From positions 16,268,717 to 16,332,716 of the forward strand of contig OZ022240.1 of NCBI GenBank assembly GCA_963978895.1: a stretch of DNA of 64,000 nt. The letters run 5' to 3'. The position numbers were made by a program, and so were the translations under genes. Shown here in pieces: positions 19,146 through 30,694 of the stretch. Source of the stretch: Erpobdella octoculata. Taxonomy: Eukaryota; Annelida; Clitellata; Hirudinida; Erpobdellidae. Below the pieces are notes generated by a model. The model worked only from the letters and a program-made list of their open reading frames with translations, ran no database searches and was not told the origin of the DNA. How positions within the stretch are numbered: position 1 is the first letter of the stretch; every line of letters begins with the position of its first letter.

Positions 19146-19976
19146 ATGGCCAGTCACTTAGACGTCGATAAGTTGACAACGATGATGAGATTCATGAACA
19201 TGGAACCTCGTGATCGTTTCGATGACGATTTTGTAAACAATTTGTGTGTCTTTCTCAAGGAATTTGATTTAGGTAAAGATAATAAATGTTGTTATCCTGA
19301 AGACTTTAACGAGGCCTTGTTGGACCTCGAAAAAACTCTACAGGAAACGCCGAACTCAGTTTCGACTGATCCATTGGAAACGATGAGCATCCAAGCGAAA
19401 CCTTCGGAAGAAGTCGCTGTTAACGGCGAATATTTCGAAGCTAGTAGCCGAGAAAAACCTAAAGAAAATGAAAAAACACAATTTGGATTTGTTTCGAGAT
19501 ATAAAATTGATCGAAGAAACAAACAAATGCGTCCGGCTAATTGCCTTGACGATATTGAAACAGTAGGTAGACGCTCACTTGGAAAGTATAAAATTGATCG
19601 AAGAGTCGATCGGGTTAATCATGCCGTTAGAAATCAGTCACGTAACGTTTACGATTACTCTGGGCTTCGTAGAGAACGGTTTGGCAAATACGGAAACTCG
19701 TGTCAAACGTCTTATGGTCATTGCGGATACGTGGAAATGAATTTTAGACGATACTGTGACACAACTATTGTTTACCACAACGTTCGTCCAAGTCGCTACT
19801 TTGGAAACGTTAAAATCGACCGCAGGCGAACGTCAGTCAAACATGAAGAATCAGCCGCAGACCTTGCCGACAACGAATACCGTCGTAGGCTGAACGTCTT
19901 ACGATCAGACAGAAAAATAGAAATAAACGAGAAGCGTTATGCGATGTTCAATCGACAGCGCGACTTTTCCAACTAA
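19146..19976 (+). CDS. Array protein, copy 9
   Basis: Full length, common 276-residue sequence, standard promoter and 3' UTR. Confidence 0.8.
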   Translation: MASHLDVDKLTTMMRFMNMEPRDRFDDDFVNNLCVFLKEFDLGKDNKCCYPEDFNEALLDLEKTLQETPNSVSTDPLETMSIQAKPSEEVAVNGEYFEASSREKPKENEKTQFGFVSRYKIDRRNKQMRPANCLDDIETVGRRSLGKYKIDRRVDRVNHAVRNQSRNVYDYSGLRRERFGKYGNSCQTSYGHCGYVEMNFRRYCDTTIVYHNVRPSRYFGNVKIDRRRTSVKHEESAADLADNEYRRRLNVLRSDRKIEINEKRYAMFNRQRDFSN

Positions 19977-20150
19977 AATCCAATTAAAACTAGTCCTAAT
20001 TTTGGAAAAAAAAACAAAACAAGAAACGGAGTTTCTGTGCTAAAAAACCGTACAAGTACAATAAAATGTGCATCAATTTTTCAAACAAACGGTTTTAAAC
20101 AAAATGCAATAATTATTCAGCAACAAAGGAACATAATCCAACACAATAGA

Positions 20151-20541
20151 GGCGCTGGTGGCAGAGCGGTAGAGCGTTCGCCTGTCGATCGTCAGGTCGG
20201 CAGTTCGAGCCTCACCGGCGTCACCAGCGTAACTCCCTTAAGCAAGGTGTTCACTCGCATTGCTAAAGGGGTAAGCGCCTAAAAATTGTAGAGGCGCTGG
20301 TGGCAGAGCGGTAGAGCGTTCGTCTGTCGATCGTTAGGCCGGCAGTTCGAACCTCACCGGCGTCACCAGCGTAACTCCCTTAAGCAAGGAGTTCACTCGC
20401 ATTGCTGAAGGGGTAGGCGCCTAAAGAGGCGCTGGTGGCAGAGCGTTAGAGCGTTCGCCTGTCGATCGTTAGGTCGGCAGTTCGAACCTCACCGGCGTCA
20501 CCAGCGTAACTCCCTTAAGCAAGGAGTTCACTCGCATTGCT
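20151..20541 (+). repeat. SINE-A cluster before copy 10
   Basis: Three copies, starting at 20151, 20293 and 20428; standard sequence. Confidence 0.75.
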
Positions 20542-20848
20542 AAAAAAAGTTCTAACTCCGCCTTGCTTTTGCAAGCCAGTCCCAAGCCTGGAGAAAGGAG
20601 GAGGGGAAAGTTAAAAAGATCAAATTAAGATCCACGACAGGAAGTACTTAGGTGTTTCCAACATACAGCCATTTTATTCTTAAAACACCTGGTGTAAAGG
20701 ACTATAAACTATTACAATAAAAATGACGCTTTCTCGCAAAACTTGTCTTGGAAAAGGCGTGTGCTAAATCTCAGTGAAAAAAAACAATAAAAATTCAAGA
20801 CTTTCACCTGATTCGATGCTGCGATGTGACACGTTAACTACGTAATTA

Positions 20849-20984
20849 GGCTTAAGTGCGGTAGCGAGCTTCATTCCTATTGGCTTAAGTGCGGTAGCGA
20901 GCTTCAATCTAATTGGCTGTTGGTCTCGACGACCCGCTTTGTCTCGTCTATAAAAGGCCGAACGGACGTACATTGAGTTCATTT
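20849..20984 (+). promoter_or_regulatory. Promoter of copy 10
   Basis: Two 33-bp repeats, TATA at 20949, predicted start A at 20981. SINE-B relic at 20554-20723, with a private G to T (TTTATTCTT). Confidence 0.7.
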
Positions 20985-21048
20985 CTCCTCAGCCTTCATA
21001 CGGTTCGGATCATTCTTAGCTGCTCTCTGATTAAAAATAATCGAAAAC

Positions 21049-21879
21049 ATGGCCAGTCACTTAGACGTCGATAAGTTGACAACGATGATGAGATTCATGA
21101 ACATGGAACCTCGTGATCGTTTCGATGACGATTTTGTAAACAATTTGTGTGTCTTTCTCAAGGAATTTGATTTAGGTAAAGATAATAAATGTTGTTATCC
21201 TGAAGACTTTAACGAGGCCTTGTTGGACCTCGAAAAAACTCTACAGGAAACGCCGAACTCAGTTTCGACTGATCCATTGGAAACGATGAGCATCCAAGCG
21301 AAACCTTCGGAAGAAGTCGCTGTTAACGGCGAATATTTCGAAGCTAGTAGCCGAGAAAAACCTAAAGAAAATGAAAAAACACAATTTGGATTTGTTTCGA
21401 GATATAAAATTGATCGAAGAAACAAACAAATGCGTCCGGCTAATTGCCTTGACGATATTGAAACAGTAGGTAGACGCTCACTTGGAAAGTATAAAATTGA
21501 TCGAAGAGTCGATCGGGTTAATCATGCCGTTAGAAATCAGTCACGTAACGTTTACGATTACTCTGGGCTTCGTAGAGAACGGTTTGGCAAATACGAAAAC
21601 TCGTGTCAAACGTCTTATGGTCATTGCGGATACGTGGAAATGAATTTTAGACGATACTGTGACACAACTATTGTTTACCACAACGTTCGTCCAAGTCGCT
21701 ACTTTGGAAACGTTAAAATCGACCGCAGGCGAACGTCAGTCAAACATGAAGAATCAGCCGCAGACCTTGCCGACAACGAATACCGTCGTAGGCTGAACGT
21801 CTTACGATCAGACAGAAAAATAGAAATAAACGAGAAGCGTTATGCGATGTTCAATCGACAGCGCGACTTTTCCAACTAA
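21049..21879 (+). CDS. Array protein, copy 10, G183E
   Basis: Full length, with one private replacement, Gly183 to Glu, in the Tyr/Gly-rich segment between the second and third KIDRR motifs. Confidence 0.8.
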   Translation: MASHLDVDKLTTMMRFMNMEPRDRFDDDFVNNLCVFLKEFDLGKDNKCCYPEDFNEALLDLEKTLQETPNSVSTDPLETMSIQAKPSEEVAVNGEYFEASSREKPKENEKTQFGFVSRYKIDRRNKQMRPANCLDDIETVGRRSLGKYKIDRRVDRVNHAVRNQSRNVYDYSGLRRERFGKYENSCQTSYGHCGYVEMNFRRYCDTTIVYHNVRPSRYFGNVKIDRRRTSVKHEESAADLADNEYRRRLNVLRSDRKIEINEKRYAMFNRQRDFSN

Positions 21880-22053
21880 AATCCAATTAAAACTAGTCCT
21901 AATTTTGGAAAAAAAAACAAAACAAGAAACGGAGTTTCTGTGCTAAAAAACCGTACAAGTACAATAAAATGTGCATCAATTTTTCAAACAAACGGTTTTA
22001 AACAAAATGCAATAATTATTCAGCAACAAAGGAACATAATCCAACACAATAGA

Positions 22054-22444
22054 GGCGCTGGTGGCAGAGCGGTAGAGCGTTCGCCTGTCGATCGTCAGGT
22101 CGGCAGTTCGAGCCTCACCGGCGTCACCAGCGTAACTCCCTTAAGCAAGGTGTTCACTCGCATTGCTAAAGGGGTAAGCGCCTAAAAATTGTAGAAGCGC
22201 TGGTGGCAGAGCGGTAGAGCGTTCGTCTGTCGATCGTTAGGCCGGCAGTTCGAACCTCACCGGCGTCACCAGCGTAACTCCCTTAAGCAAGGAGTTCACT
22301 CGCATTGCTGAAGGGGTAGGCGCCTAAAGAGGCGCTGGTGGCAGAGCGTTAGAGCGTTCGCCTGTCGATCGTTAGGTCGGCAGTTCGAACCTCACCGGCG
22401 TCACCAGCGTAACTCCCTTAAGCAAGGAGTTCACTCGCATTGCT
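22054..22444 (+). repeat. SINE-A cluster before copy 11
   Basis: Three copies, starting at 22054, 22196 and 22331. In the second copy the first acceptor base is A instead of G (22196), which removes the terminal pair of the acceptor stem. Confidence 0.75.
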
Positions 22445-22750
22445 AAAAAAGTTCTAACTCCGCCTTGCTTTTGCAAGCCAGTCCCAAGCCTGGAGAAAGG
22501 AGGAGGGGAAAGTTAAAAAGATCAAATTAAGATCCACGACAGGAAGTACTTAGGTGTTTCCAACATACAGCCATTTTAGTCTTAAAACACCTGGTGTAAA
22601 GGACTATAAACTATTACAATAAAAATGACGCTTTCTCGCAAAACTTGTCTTGGAAAAGGCGTGTGCTAAATCTCAGTGAAAAAAAACAATAAAAATTCAA
22701 GACTTTCACCTGATTCGATGCTGCGATGTGACACGTTAACTACGTAATTA

Positions 22751-22886
22751 GGCTTAAGTGCGGTAGCGAGCTTCATTCCTATTGGCTTAAGTGCGGTAGC
22801 GAGCTTCAATCTAATTGGCTGTTGGTCTCGACGACCCGCTTTGTCTCGTCTATAAAAGGCCGAACGGACGTACATTGAGTTCATTT
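22751..22886 (+). promoter_or_regulatory. Promoter of copy 11
   Basis: Two 33-bp repeats, TATA at 22851, predicted start A at 22883. SINE-B relic at 22456-22625. Confidence 0.7.
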
Positions 22887-22950
22887 CTCCTCAGCCTTCA
22901 TACGGTTCGGATCATTCTTAGCTGCTCTCTGATTAAAAATAATCGAAAAC

Positions 22951-23781
22951 ATGGCCAGTCACTTAGACGTCGATAAGTTGACAACGATGATGAGATTCAT
23001 GAACATGGAACCTCGTGATCGTTTCGATGACGATTTTGTAAACAATTTGTGTGTCTTTCTCAAGGAATTTGATTTAGGTAAAGATAATAAATGTTGTTAT
23101 CCTGAAGACTTTAACGAGGCCTTGTTGGACCTCGAAAAAACTCTACAGGAAACGCCGAACTCAGTTTCGACTGATCCATTGGAAACGATGAGCATCCAAG
23201 CGAAACCTTCGGAAGAAGTCGCTGTTAACGGCGAATATTTCGAAGCTAGTAGCCGAGAAAAACCTAAAGAAAATGAAAAAACACAATTTGGATTTGTTTC
23301 GAGATATAAAATTGATCGAAGAAACAAACAAATGCGTCCGGCTAATTGCCTTGACGATATTGAAACAGTAGGTAGACGCTCACTTGGAAAGTATAAAATT
23401 GATCGAAGAGTCGATCGGGTTAATCATGCCGTTAGAAATCAGTCACGTAACGTTTACGATTACTCTGGGCTTCGTAGAGAACGGTTTGGCAAATACGGAA
23501 ACTCGTGTCAAACGTCTTATGGTCATTGCGGATACGTGGAAATGAATTTTAGACGATACTGTGACACAACTATTGTTTACCACAACGTTCGTCCAAGTCG
23601 CTACTTTGGAAACGTTAAAATCGACCGCAGGCGAACGTCAGTCAAACATGAAGAATCAGCCGCAGACCTTGCCGACAACGAATACCGTCGTAGGATGAAC
23701 GTCTTACGATCAGACAGAAAAATAGAAATAAACGAGAAGCGTTATGCGATGTTCAATCGACAGCGCGACTTTTCCAACTAA
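22951..23781 (+). CDS. Array protein, copy 11, L249M
   Basis: Full length, with one private replacement, Leu249 to Met, directly after the RRR run at 246-248. Confidence 0.8.
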   Translation: MASHLDVDKLTTMMRFMNMEPRDRFDDDFVNNLCVFLKEFDLGKDNKCCYPEDFNEALLDLEKTLQETPNSVSTDPLETMSIQAKPSEEVAVNGEYFEASSREKPKENEKTQFGFVSRYKIDRRNKQMRPANCLDDIETVGRRSLGKYKIDRRVDRVNHAVRNQSRNVYDYSGLRRERFGKYGNSCQTSYGHCGYVEMNFRRYCDTTIVYHNVRPSRYFGNVKIDRRRTSVKHEESAADLADNEYRRRMNVLRSDRKIEINEKRYAMFNRQRDFSN

Positions 23782-23955
23782 AATCCAATTAAAACTAGTC
23801 CTAATTTTGGAAAAAAAAACAAAACAAGAAACGGAGTTTCTGTGCTAAAAAACCGTACAAGTACAATAAAATGTGCATCAATTTTTCAAACAAACGGTTT
23901 TAAACAAAATGCAATAATTATTCAGCAACAAAGGAACATAATCCAACACAATAGA

Positions 23956-24346
23956 GGCGCTGGTGGCAGAGCGGTAGAGCGTTCGCCTGTCGATCGTCAG
24001 GTCGGCAGTTCGAGCCTCACCGGCGTCACCAGCGTAACTCCCTTAAGCAAGGTGTTCACTCGCATTGCTAAAGGGGTAAGCGCCTAAAAATTGTAGAGGC
24101 GCTGGTGGCAGAGCGGTAGAGCGTTCGTCTGTCGATCGTTAGGCCGGCAGTTCGAACCTCACCGGCGTCACCAGCGTAACTCCCTTAAGCAAGGAGTTCA
24201 CTCGCATTGCTGAAGGGGTAGGCGCCTAAAGAGGCGCTGGTGGCAGAGCGTTAGAGCGTTCGCCTGTCGATCGTTAGGTCGGCAGTTCGAACCTCACCGG
24301 CGTCACCAGCGTAACTCCCTTAAGCAAGGAGTTCACTCGCATTGCT
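23956..24346 (+). repeat. SINE-A cluster before copy 12
   Basis: Three copies, starting at 23956, 24098 and 24233; standard sequence. Confidence 0.75.
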
Positions 24347-24652
24347 AAAAAAGTTCTAACTCCGCCTTGCTTTTGCAAGCCAGTCCCAAGCCTGGAGAAA
24401 GGAGGAGGGGAAAGTTAAAAAGATCAAATTAAGATCCACGACAGGAAGTACTTAGGTGTTTCCAACATACAGCCATTTTAGTCTTAAAACACCTGGTGTA
24501 AAGGACTATAAACTATTACAATAAAAATGACGCTTTCTCGCAAAACTTGTCTTGGAAAAGGCGTGTGCTAAATCTCAGTGAAAAAAAACAATAAAAATTC
24601 AAGACTTTCACCTGATTCGATGCTGCGATGTGACACGTTAACTACGTAATTA

Positions 24653-24788
24653 GGCTTAAGTGCGGTAGCGAGCTTCATTCCTATTGGCTTAAGTGCGGTA
24701 GCGAGCTTCAATCTAATTGGCTGTTGGTCTCGACGACCCGCTTTGTCTCGTCTATAAAAGGCCGAACGGACGTACATTGAGTTCATTT
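24653..24788 (+). promoter_or_regulatory. Promoter of copy 12
   Basis: Two 33-bp repeats, TATA at 24753, predicted start A at 24785. SINE-B relic at 24358-24527. Confidence 0.7.
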
Positions 24789-24852
24789 CTCCTCAGCCTT
24801 CATACGGTTCGGATCATTCTTAGCTGCTCTCTGATTAAAAATAATCGAAAAC

Positions 24853-25683
24853 ATGGCCAGTCACTTAGACGTCGATAAGTTGACAACGATGATGAGATTC
24901 ATGAACATGGAACCTCGTGATCGTTTCGATGACGATTTTGTAAACAATTTGTGTGTCTTTCTCAAGGAATTTGATTTAGGTAAAGATAATAAATGTTGTT
25001 ATCCTGAAGACTTTAACGAGGCCTTGTTGGACCTCGAAAAAACTCTACAGGAAACGCCGAACTCAGTTTCGACTGATCCATTGGAAACGATGAGCATCCA
25101 AGCGAAACCTTCGGAAGAAGTCGCTGTTAACGGCGAATATTTCGAAGCTAGTAGCCGAGAAAAACCTAAAGAAAATGAAAAAACACAATTTGGATTTGTT
25201 TCGAGATATAAAATTGATCGAAGAAACAAACAAATGCGTCCGGCTAATTGCCTTGACGATATTGAAACAGTAGGTAGACGCTCACTTGGAAAGTATAAAA
25301 TTGATCGAAGAGTCGATCGGGTTAATCATGCCGTTAGAAATCAGTCACGTAACGTTTACGATTACTCTGGGCTTCGTAGAGAACGGTTTGGCAAATACGG
25401 AAACTCGTGTCAAACGTCTTATGGTCATTGCGGATACGTGGAAATGAATTTTAGACGATACTGTGACACAACTATTGTTTACCACAACGTTCGTCCAAGT
25501 CGCTACTTTGGAAACGTTAAAATCGACCGCAGGCGAACGTCAGTCAAACATGAAGAATCAGCCGCAGACCTTGCCGACAACGAATACCGTCGTAGGCTGA
25601 ACGTCTTACGATCAGACAGAAAAATAGAAATAAACGAGAAGCGTTATGCGATGTTCAATCGACAGCGCGACTTTTCCAACTAA
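24853..25683 (+). CDS. Array protein, copy 12
   Basis: Full length, common sequence, standard promoter and 3' UTR. Confidence 0.8.
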   Translation: MASHLDVDKLTTMMRFMNMEPRDRFDDDFVNNLCVFLKEFDLGKDNKCCYPEDFNEALLDLEKTLQETPNSVSTDPLETMSIQAKPSEEVAVNGEYFEASSREKPKENEKTQFGFVSRYKIDRRNKQMRPANCLDDIETVGRRSLGKYKIDRRVDRVNHAVRNQSRNVYDYSGLRRERFGKYGNSCQTSYGHCGYVEMNFRRYCDTTIVYHNVRPSRYFGNVKIDRRRTSVKHEESAADLADNEYRRRLNVLRSDRKIEINEKRYAMFNRQRDFSN

Positions 25684-25857
25684 AATCCAATTAAAACTAG
25701 TCCTAATTTTGGAAAAAAAAACAAAACAAGAAACGGAGTTTCTGTGCTAAAAAACCGTACAAGTACAATAAAATGTGCATCAATTTTTCAAACAAACGGT
25801 TTTAAACAAAATGCAATAATTATTCAGCAACAAAGGAACATAATCCAACACAATAGA

Positions 25858-26248
25858 GGCGCTGGTGGCAGAGCGGTAGAGCGTTCGCCTGTCGATCGTC
25901 AGGTCGGCAGTTCGAGCCTCACCGGCGTCACCAGCGTAACTCCCTTAAGCAAGGTGTTCACTCGCATTGCTAAAGGGGTAAGCGCCTAAAAATTGTAGAG
26001 GCGCTGGTGGCAGAGCGGTAGAGCGTTCGTCTGTCGATCGTTAGGCCGGCAGTTCGAACCTCACCGGCGTCACCAGCGTAACTCCCTTAAGCAAGGAGTT
26101 CACTCGCATTGCTGAAGGGGTAGGCGCCTAAAGAGGCGCTGGTGGCAGAGCGTTAGAGCGTTCGCCTGTCGATCGTTAGGTCGGCAGTTCGAACCTCACC
26201 GGCGTCACCAGCGTAACTCCCTTAAGCAAGGAGTTCACTCGCATTGCT
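25858..26248 (+). repeat. SINE-A cluster before copy 13
   Basis: Three copies, starting at 25858, 26000 and 26135; standard sequence. Confidence 0.75.
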
Positions 26249-26554
26249 AAAAAAGTTCTAACTCCGCCTTGCTTTTGCAAGCCAGTCCCAAGCCTGGAGA
26301 AAGGAGGAGGGGAAAGTTAAAAAGATCAAATTAAGATCCACGACAGGAAGTACTTAGGTGTTTCCAACATACAGCCATTTTAGTCTTAAAACACCTGGTG
26401 TAAAGGACTATAAACTATTACAATAAAAATGACGCTTTCTCGCAAAACTTGTCTTGGAAAAGGCGTGTGCTAAATCTCAGTGAAAAAAAACAATAAAAAT
26501 TCAAGACTTTCACCTGATTCGATGCTGCGATGTGACACGTTAACTACGTAATTA

Positions 26555-26690
26555 GGCTTAAGTGCGGTAGCGAGCTTCATTCCTATTGGCTTAAGTGCGG
26601 TAGCGAGCTTCAATCTAATTGGCTGTTGGTCTCGACGACCCGCTTTGTCTCGTCTATAAAAGGCCGAACGGACGTACATTGAATTCATTT
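26555..26690 (+). promoter_or_regulatory. Promoter of copy 13, initiator-side variant
   Basis: Two 33-bp repeats, TATA at 26655, predicted start A at 26687. GAGTTC is changed to GAATTC just before the start, as in copy 16. SINE-B relic at 26260-26429. Confidence 0.7.
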
Positions 26691-26754
26691 CTCCTCAGCC
26701 TTCATACGGTTCGGATCATTCTTAGCTGCTCTCTGATTAAAAATAATCGAAAAC

Positions 26755-27585
26755 ATGGCCAGTCACTTAGACGTCGATAAGTTGACAACGATGATGAGAT
26801 TCATGAACATGGAACCTCGTGATCGTTTCGATGACGATTTTGTAAACAATTTGTGTGTCTTTCTCAAGGAATTTGATTTAGGTAAAGATAATAAATGTTG
26901 TTATCCTGAAGACTTTAACGAGGCCTTGTTGGACCTCGAAAAAACTCTACAGGAAACGCCGAACTCAGTTTCGACTGATCCATTGGAAACGATGAGCATC
27001 CAAGCGAAGCCTTCGGAAGAAGTCGCTGTTAACGGCGAATATTTCGAAGCTAGTAGCCGAGAAAAACCTAAAGAAAATAAAAAAACACAATTTGGATTTG
27101 TTTCGAGATATAAAATTGATCGAAGAAACAAACAAATGCGTCCGGCTAATTGCCTTGACGATATTGAAACAGTAGGTAGACGCTCACTTGGAAAGTATAA
27201 AATTGATCGAAGAGTCGATCGGGTTAATCATGCCGTTAGAAATCAGTCACGTAACGTTTACGATTACTCTGGGCTTCGTAGAGAACGGTTTGGCAAATAC
27301 GGAAACTCGTGTCAAACGTCTTATGGTCATTGCGGATACGTGGAAATGAATTTTAGACGATACTGTGACACAACTATTGTTTACCACAACGTTCGTCCAA
27401 GTCGCTACTTTGGAAACGTTAAAATCGACCGCAGGCGAACGTCAGTCAAACATGAAGAATCAGCCGCAGACCTTGCCGACAACGAATACCGTCATAGGCT
27501 GAACGTCTTACGATCAGACAGAAAAATAGAAATAAACGAGAAGCGTTATGCGATGTTCAATCGACAGCGCGACTTTTCCAACTAA
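26755..27585 (+). CDS. Array protein, copy 13, E109K and R247H
   Basis: Full length. It has Glu109 to Lys and Arg247 to His, and a silent AAA to AAG at K85. Both replacements recur together in copy 16, three units away; copy 17 has only E109K. The promoter carries GAATTC just before the initiator, a change also shared with copy 16. Confidence 0.8.
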   Translation: MASHLDVDKLTTMMRFMNMEPRDRFDDDFVNNLCVFLKEFDLGKDNKCCYPEDFNEALLDLEKTLQETPNSVSTDPLETMSIQAKPSEEVAVNGEYFEASSREKPKENKKTQFGFVSRYKIDRRNKQMRPANCLDDIETVGRRSLGKYKIDRRVDRVNHAVRNQSRNVYDYSGLRRERFGKYGNSCQTSYGHCGYVEMNFRRYCDTTIVYHNVRPSRYFGNVKIDRRRTSVKHEESAADLADNEYRHRLNVLRSDRKIEINEKRYAMFNRQRDFSN

Positions 27586-27759
27586 AATCCAATTAAAACT
27601 AGTCCTAATTTTGGAAAAAAAAACAAAACAAGAAACGGAGTTTCTGTGCTAAAAAACCGTACAAGTACAATAAAATGTGCATCAATTTTTCAAACAAACG
27701 GTTTTAAACAAAATGCAATAATTATTCAGCAACAAAGGAACATAATCCAACACAATAGA

Positions 27760-28285
27760 GGCGCTGGTGGCAGAGCGGTAGAGCGTTCGCCTGTCGATCG
27801 TCAGGTCGGCAGTTCGAGCCTCACCGGCGTCACCAGCGTAACTCCCTTAAGCAAGGTGTTCACTCGCATTGCTAAAGGGGTAAGCGCCTAAAAATTGTAG
27901 AGGCGCTGGTGGCAGAGCGGTAGAGCGTTCGTCTGTCGATCGTTAGGCCGGCAGTTCGAACCTCACCGGCGTCACCAGCGTAACTCCCTTAAGCAAGGAG
28001 TTCACTCGCATTGCTGAAGGGGTAGGCGCCTAAAGAGGCGCTGGTGGCAGAGCGTTAGAGCGTTCGCCTGTCGATCGTTAGGTCGGCAGTTCGAACCTCA
28101 CCGGCGTCACCAGCGTAACTCCCTTAAGCAAGGAGTTCACTCGCATTGCTGAAGGGGTAGGCGCCTAAAGAGGCGCTGGTGGCAGAGCGTTAGAGCGTTC
28201 GCCTGTCGATCGTTAGGTCGGCAGTTCGAACCTCACCGGCGTCACCAGCGTAACTCCCTTAAGCAAGGAGTTCACTCGCATTGCT
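27760..28285 (+). repeat. SINE-A cluster before copy 14, four copies
   Basis: Copies start at 27760, 27902, 28037 and 28172. The fourth is a duplicate of the third type (GCGTTAGAGCG in box A region), the reciprocal of the losses at 12602 and 58004. Confidence 0.78.
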
Positions 28286-28591
28286 AAAAAAGTTCTAACT
28301 CCGCCTTGCTTTTGCAAGCCAGTCCCAAGCCTGGAGAAAGGAGGAGGGGAAAGTTAAAAAGATCAAATTAAGATCCACGACAGGAAGTACTTAGGTGTTT
28401 CCAACATACAGCCATTTTAGTCTTAAAACACCTGGTGTAAAGGACTATAAACTATTACAATAAAAATGACGCTTTCTCGCAAAACTTGTCTTGGAAAAGG
28501 CGTGTGCTAAATCTCAGTGAAAAAAAACAATAAAAATTCAAGACTTTCACCTGATTCGATGCTGCGATGTGACACGTTAACTACGTAATTA

Positions 28592-28727
28592 GGCTTAAGT
28601 GCGGTAGCGAGCTTCATTCCTATTGGCTTAAGTGCGGTAGCGAGCTTCAATCTAATTGGCTGTTGGTCTCGACGACCCGCTTTGTCTCGTCTATAAAAGG
28701 CCGAACGGACGTACATTGAGTTCATTT
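28592..28727 (+). promoter_or_regulatory. Promoter of copy 14
   Basis: Two 33-bp repeats, TATA at 28692, predicted start A at 28724. SINE-B relic at 28297-28466. Confidence 0.7.
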
Positions 28728-28791
28728 CTCCTCAGCCTTCATACGGTTCGGATCATTCTTAGCTGCTCTCTGATTAAAAATAATCGAAAAC

Positions 28792-29622
28792 ATGGCCAGT
28801 CACTTAGACGTCGATAAGTTGACAACGATGATGAGATTCATGAACATGGAACCTCGTGATCGTTTCGATGACGATTTTGTAAACAATTTGTGTGTCTTTC
28901 TCAAGGAATTTGATTTAGGTAAAGATAATAAATGTTGTTATCCTGAAGACTTTAACGAGGCCTTGTTGGACCTCGAAAAAACTCTACAGGAAACGCCGAA
29001 CTCAGTTTCGACTGATCCATTGGAAACGATGAGCATCCAAGCGAAACCTTCGGAAGAAGTCGCTGTTAACGGCGAATATTTCGAAGCTAGTAGCCGAGAA
29101 AAACCTAAAGAAAATGAAAAAACACAATTTGGATTTGTTTCGAGATATAAAATTGATCGAAGAAACAAACAAATGCGTCCGGCTAATTGCCTTGACGATA
29201 TTGAAACAGTAGGTAGACGCTCACTTGGAAAGTATAAAATTGATCGAAGAGTCGATCGGGTTAATCATGCCGTTAGAAATCAGTCACGTAACGTTTACGA
29301 TTACTCTGGGCTTCGTAGAGAACGGTTTGGCAAATACGGAAACTCGTGTCAAACGTCTTATGGTCATTGCGGATACGTGGAAATGAATTTTAGACGATAC
29401 TGTGACACAACTATTGTTTACCACAACGTTCGTCCAAGTCGCTACTTTGGAAACGTTAAAATCGACCGCAGGCGAACGTCAGTCAAACATGAAGAATCAG
29501 CCGCAGACCTTGCCGACAACGAATACCGTCGTAGGCTGAACGTCTTACGATCAGACAGAAAAATAGAAATAAACGAGAAGCGTTATGCGATGTTCAATCG
29601 ACAGCGCGACTTTTCCAACTAA
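28792..29622 (+). CDS. Array protein, copy 14
   Basis: Full length, common sequence. It is preceded by the only four-copy SINE-A cluster in the window. Confidence 0.8.
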   Translation: MASHLDVDKLTTMMRFMNMEPRDRFDDDFVNNLCVFLKEFDLGKDNKCCYPEDFNEALLDLEKTLQETPNSVSTDPLETMSIQAKPSEEVAVNGEYFEASSREKPKENEKTQFGFVSRYKIDRRNKQMRPANCLDDIETVGRRSLGKYKIDRRVDRVNHAVRNQSRNVYDYSGLRRERFGKYGNSCQTSYGHCGYVEMNFRRYCDTTIVYHNVRPSRYFGNVKIDRRRTSVKHEESAADLADNEYRRRLNVLRSDRKIEINEKRYAMFNRQRDFSN

Positions 29623-29796
29623 AATCCAATTAAAACTAGTCCTAATTTTGGAAAAAAAAACAAAACAAGAAACGGAGTTTCTGTGCTAAAAAACCGTACA
29701 AGTACAATAAAATGTGCATCAATTTTTCAAACAAACGGTTTTAAACAAAATGCAATAATTATTCAGCAACAAAGGAACATAATCCAACACAATAGA

Positions 29797-30187
29797 GGCG
29801 CTGGTGGCAGAGCGGTAGAGCGTTCGCCTGTCGATCGTCAGGTCGGCAGTTCGAGCCTCACCGGCGTCACCAGCGTAACTCCCTTAAGCAAGGTGTTCAC
29901 TCGCATTGCTAAAGGGGTAAGCGCCTAAAAATTGTAGAGGCGCTGGTGGCAGAGCGGTAGAGCGTTCGTCTGTCGATCGTTAGGCCGGCAGTTCGAACCT
30001 CACCGGCGTCACCAGCGTAACTCCCTTAAGCAAGGAGTTCACTCGCATTGCTGAAGGGGTAGGCGCCTAAAGAGGCGCTGGTGGCAGAGCGTTAGAGCGT
30101 TCGCCTGTCGATCGTTAGGTCGGCAGTTCGAACCTCACCGGCGTCACCAGCGTAACTCCCTTAAGCAAGGAGTTCACTCGCATTGCT
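29797..30187 (+). repeat. SINE-A cluster before copy 15
   Basis: Three copies, starting at 29797, 29939 and 30074; standard sequence. Confidence 0.75.
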
Positions 30188-30494
30188 AAAAAAAGTTCTA
30201 ACTCCGCCTTGCTTTTGCAAGCCAGTCCCAAGCCTGGAGAAAGGAGGAGGGGAAAGTTAAAAAGATCAAATTAAGATCCACGACAGGAAGTACTTAGGTG
30301 TTTCCAACATACAGCCATTTTAGTCTTAAAACACCTGGTGTAAAGGACTATAAACTATTACAATAAAAATGACGCTTTCTCGCAAAACTTGTCTTGGAAA
30401 AGGCGTGTGCTAAATCTCAGTGAAAAAAAACAATAAAAATTCAAGACTTTCACCTGATTCGATGCTGCGATGTGACACGTTAACTACGTAATTA

Positions 30495-30630
30495 GGCTTA
30501 AGTGCGGTAGCGAGCTTCATTCCTATTGGCTTAAGTGCGGTAGCGAGCTTCAATCTAATTGGCTGTTGGTCTCGACGACCCGCTTTGTCTCGTCTATAAA
30601 AGGCCGAACGGACGTACATTGAGTTCATTT
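30495..30630 (+). promoter_or_regulatory. Promoter of copy 15
   Basis: Two 33-bp repeats, TATA at 30595, predicted start A at 30627. SINE-B relic at 30200-30369. Confidence 0.7.
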
Positions 30631-30694
30631 CTCCTCAGCCTTCATACGGTTCGGATCATTCTTAGCTGCTCTCTGATTAAAAATAATCGAAAAC

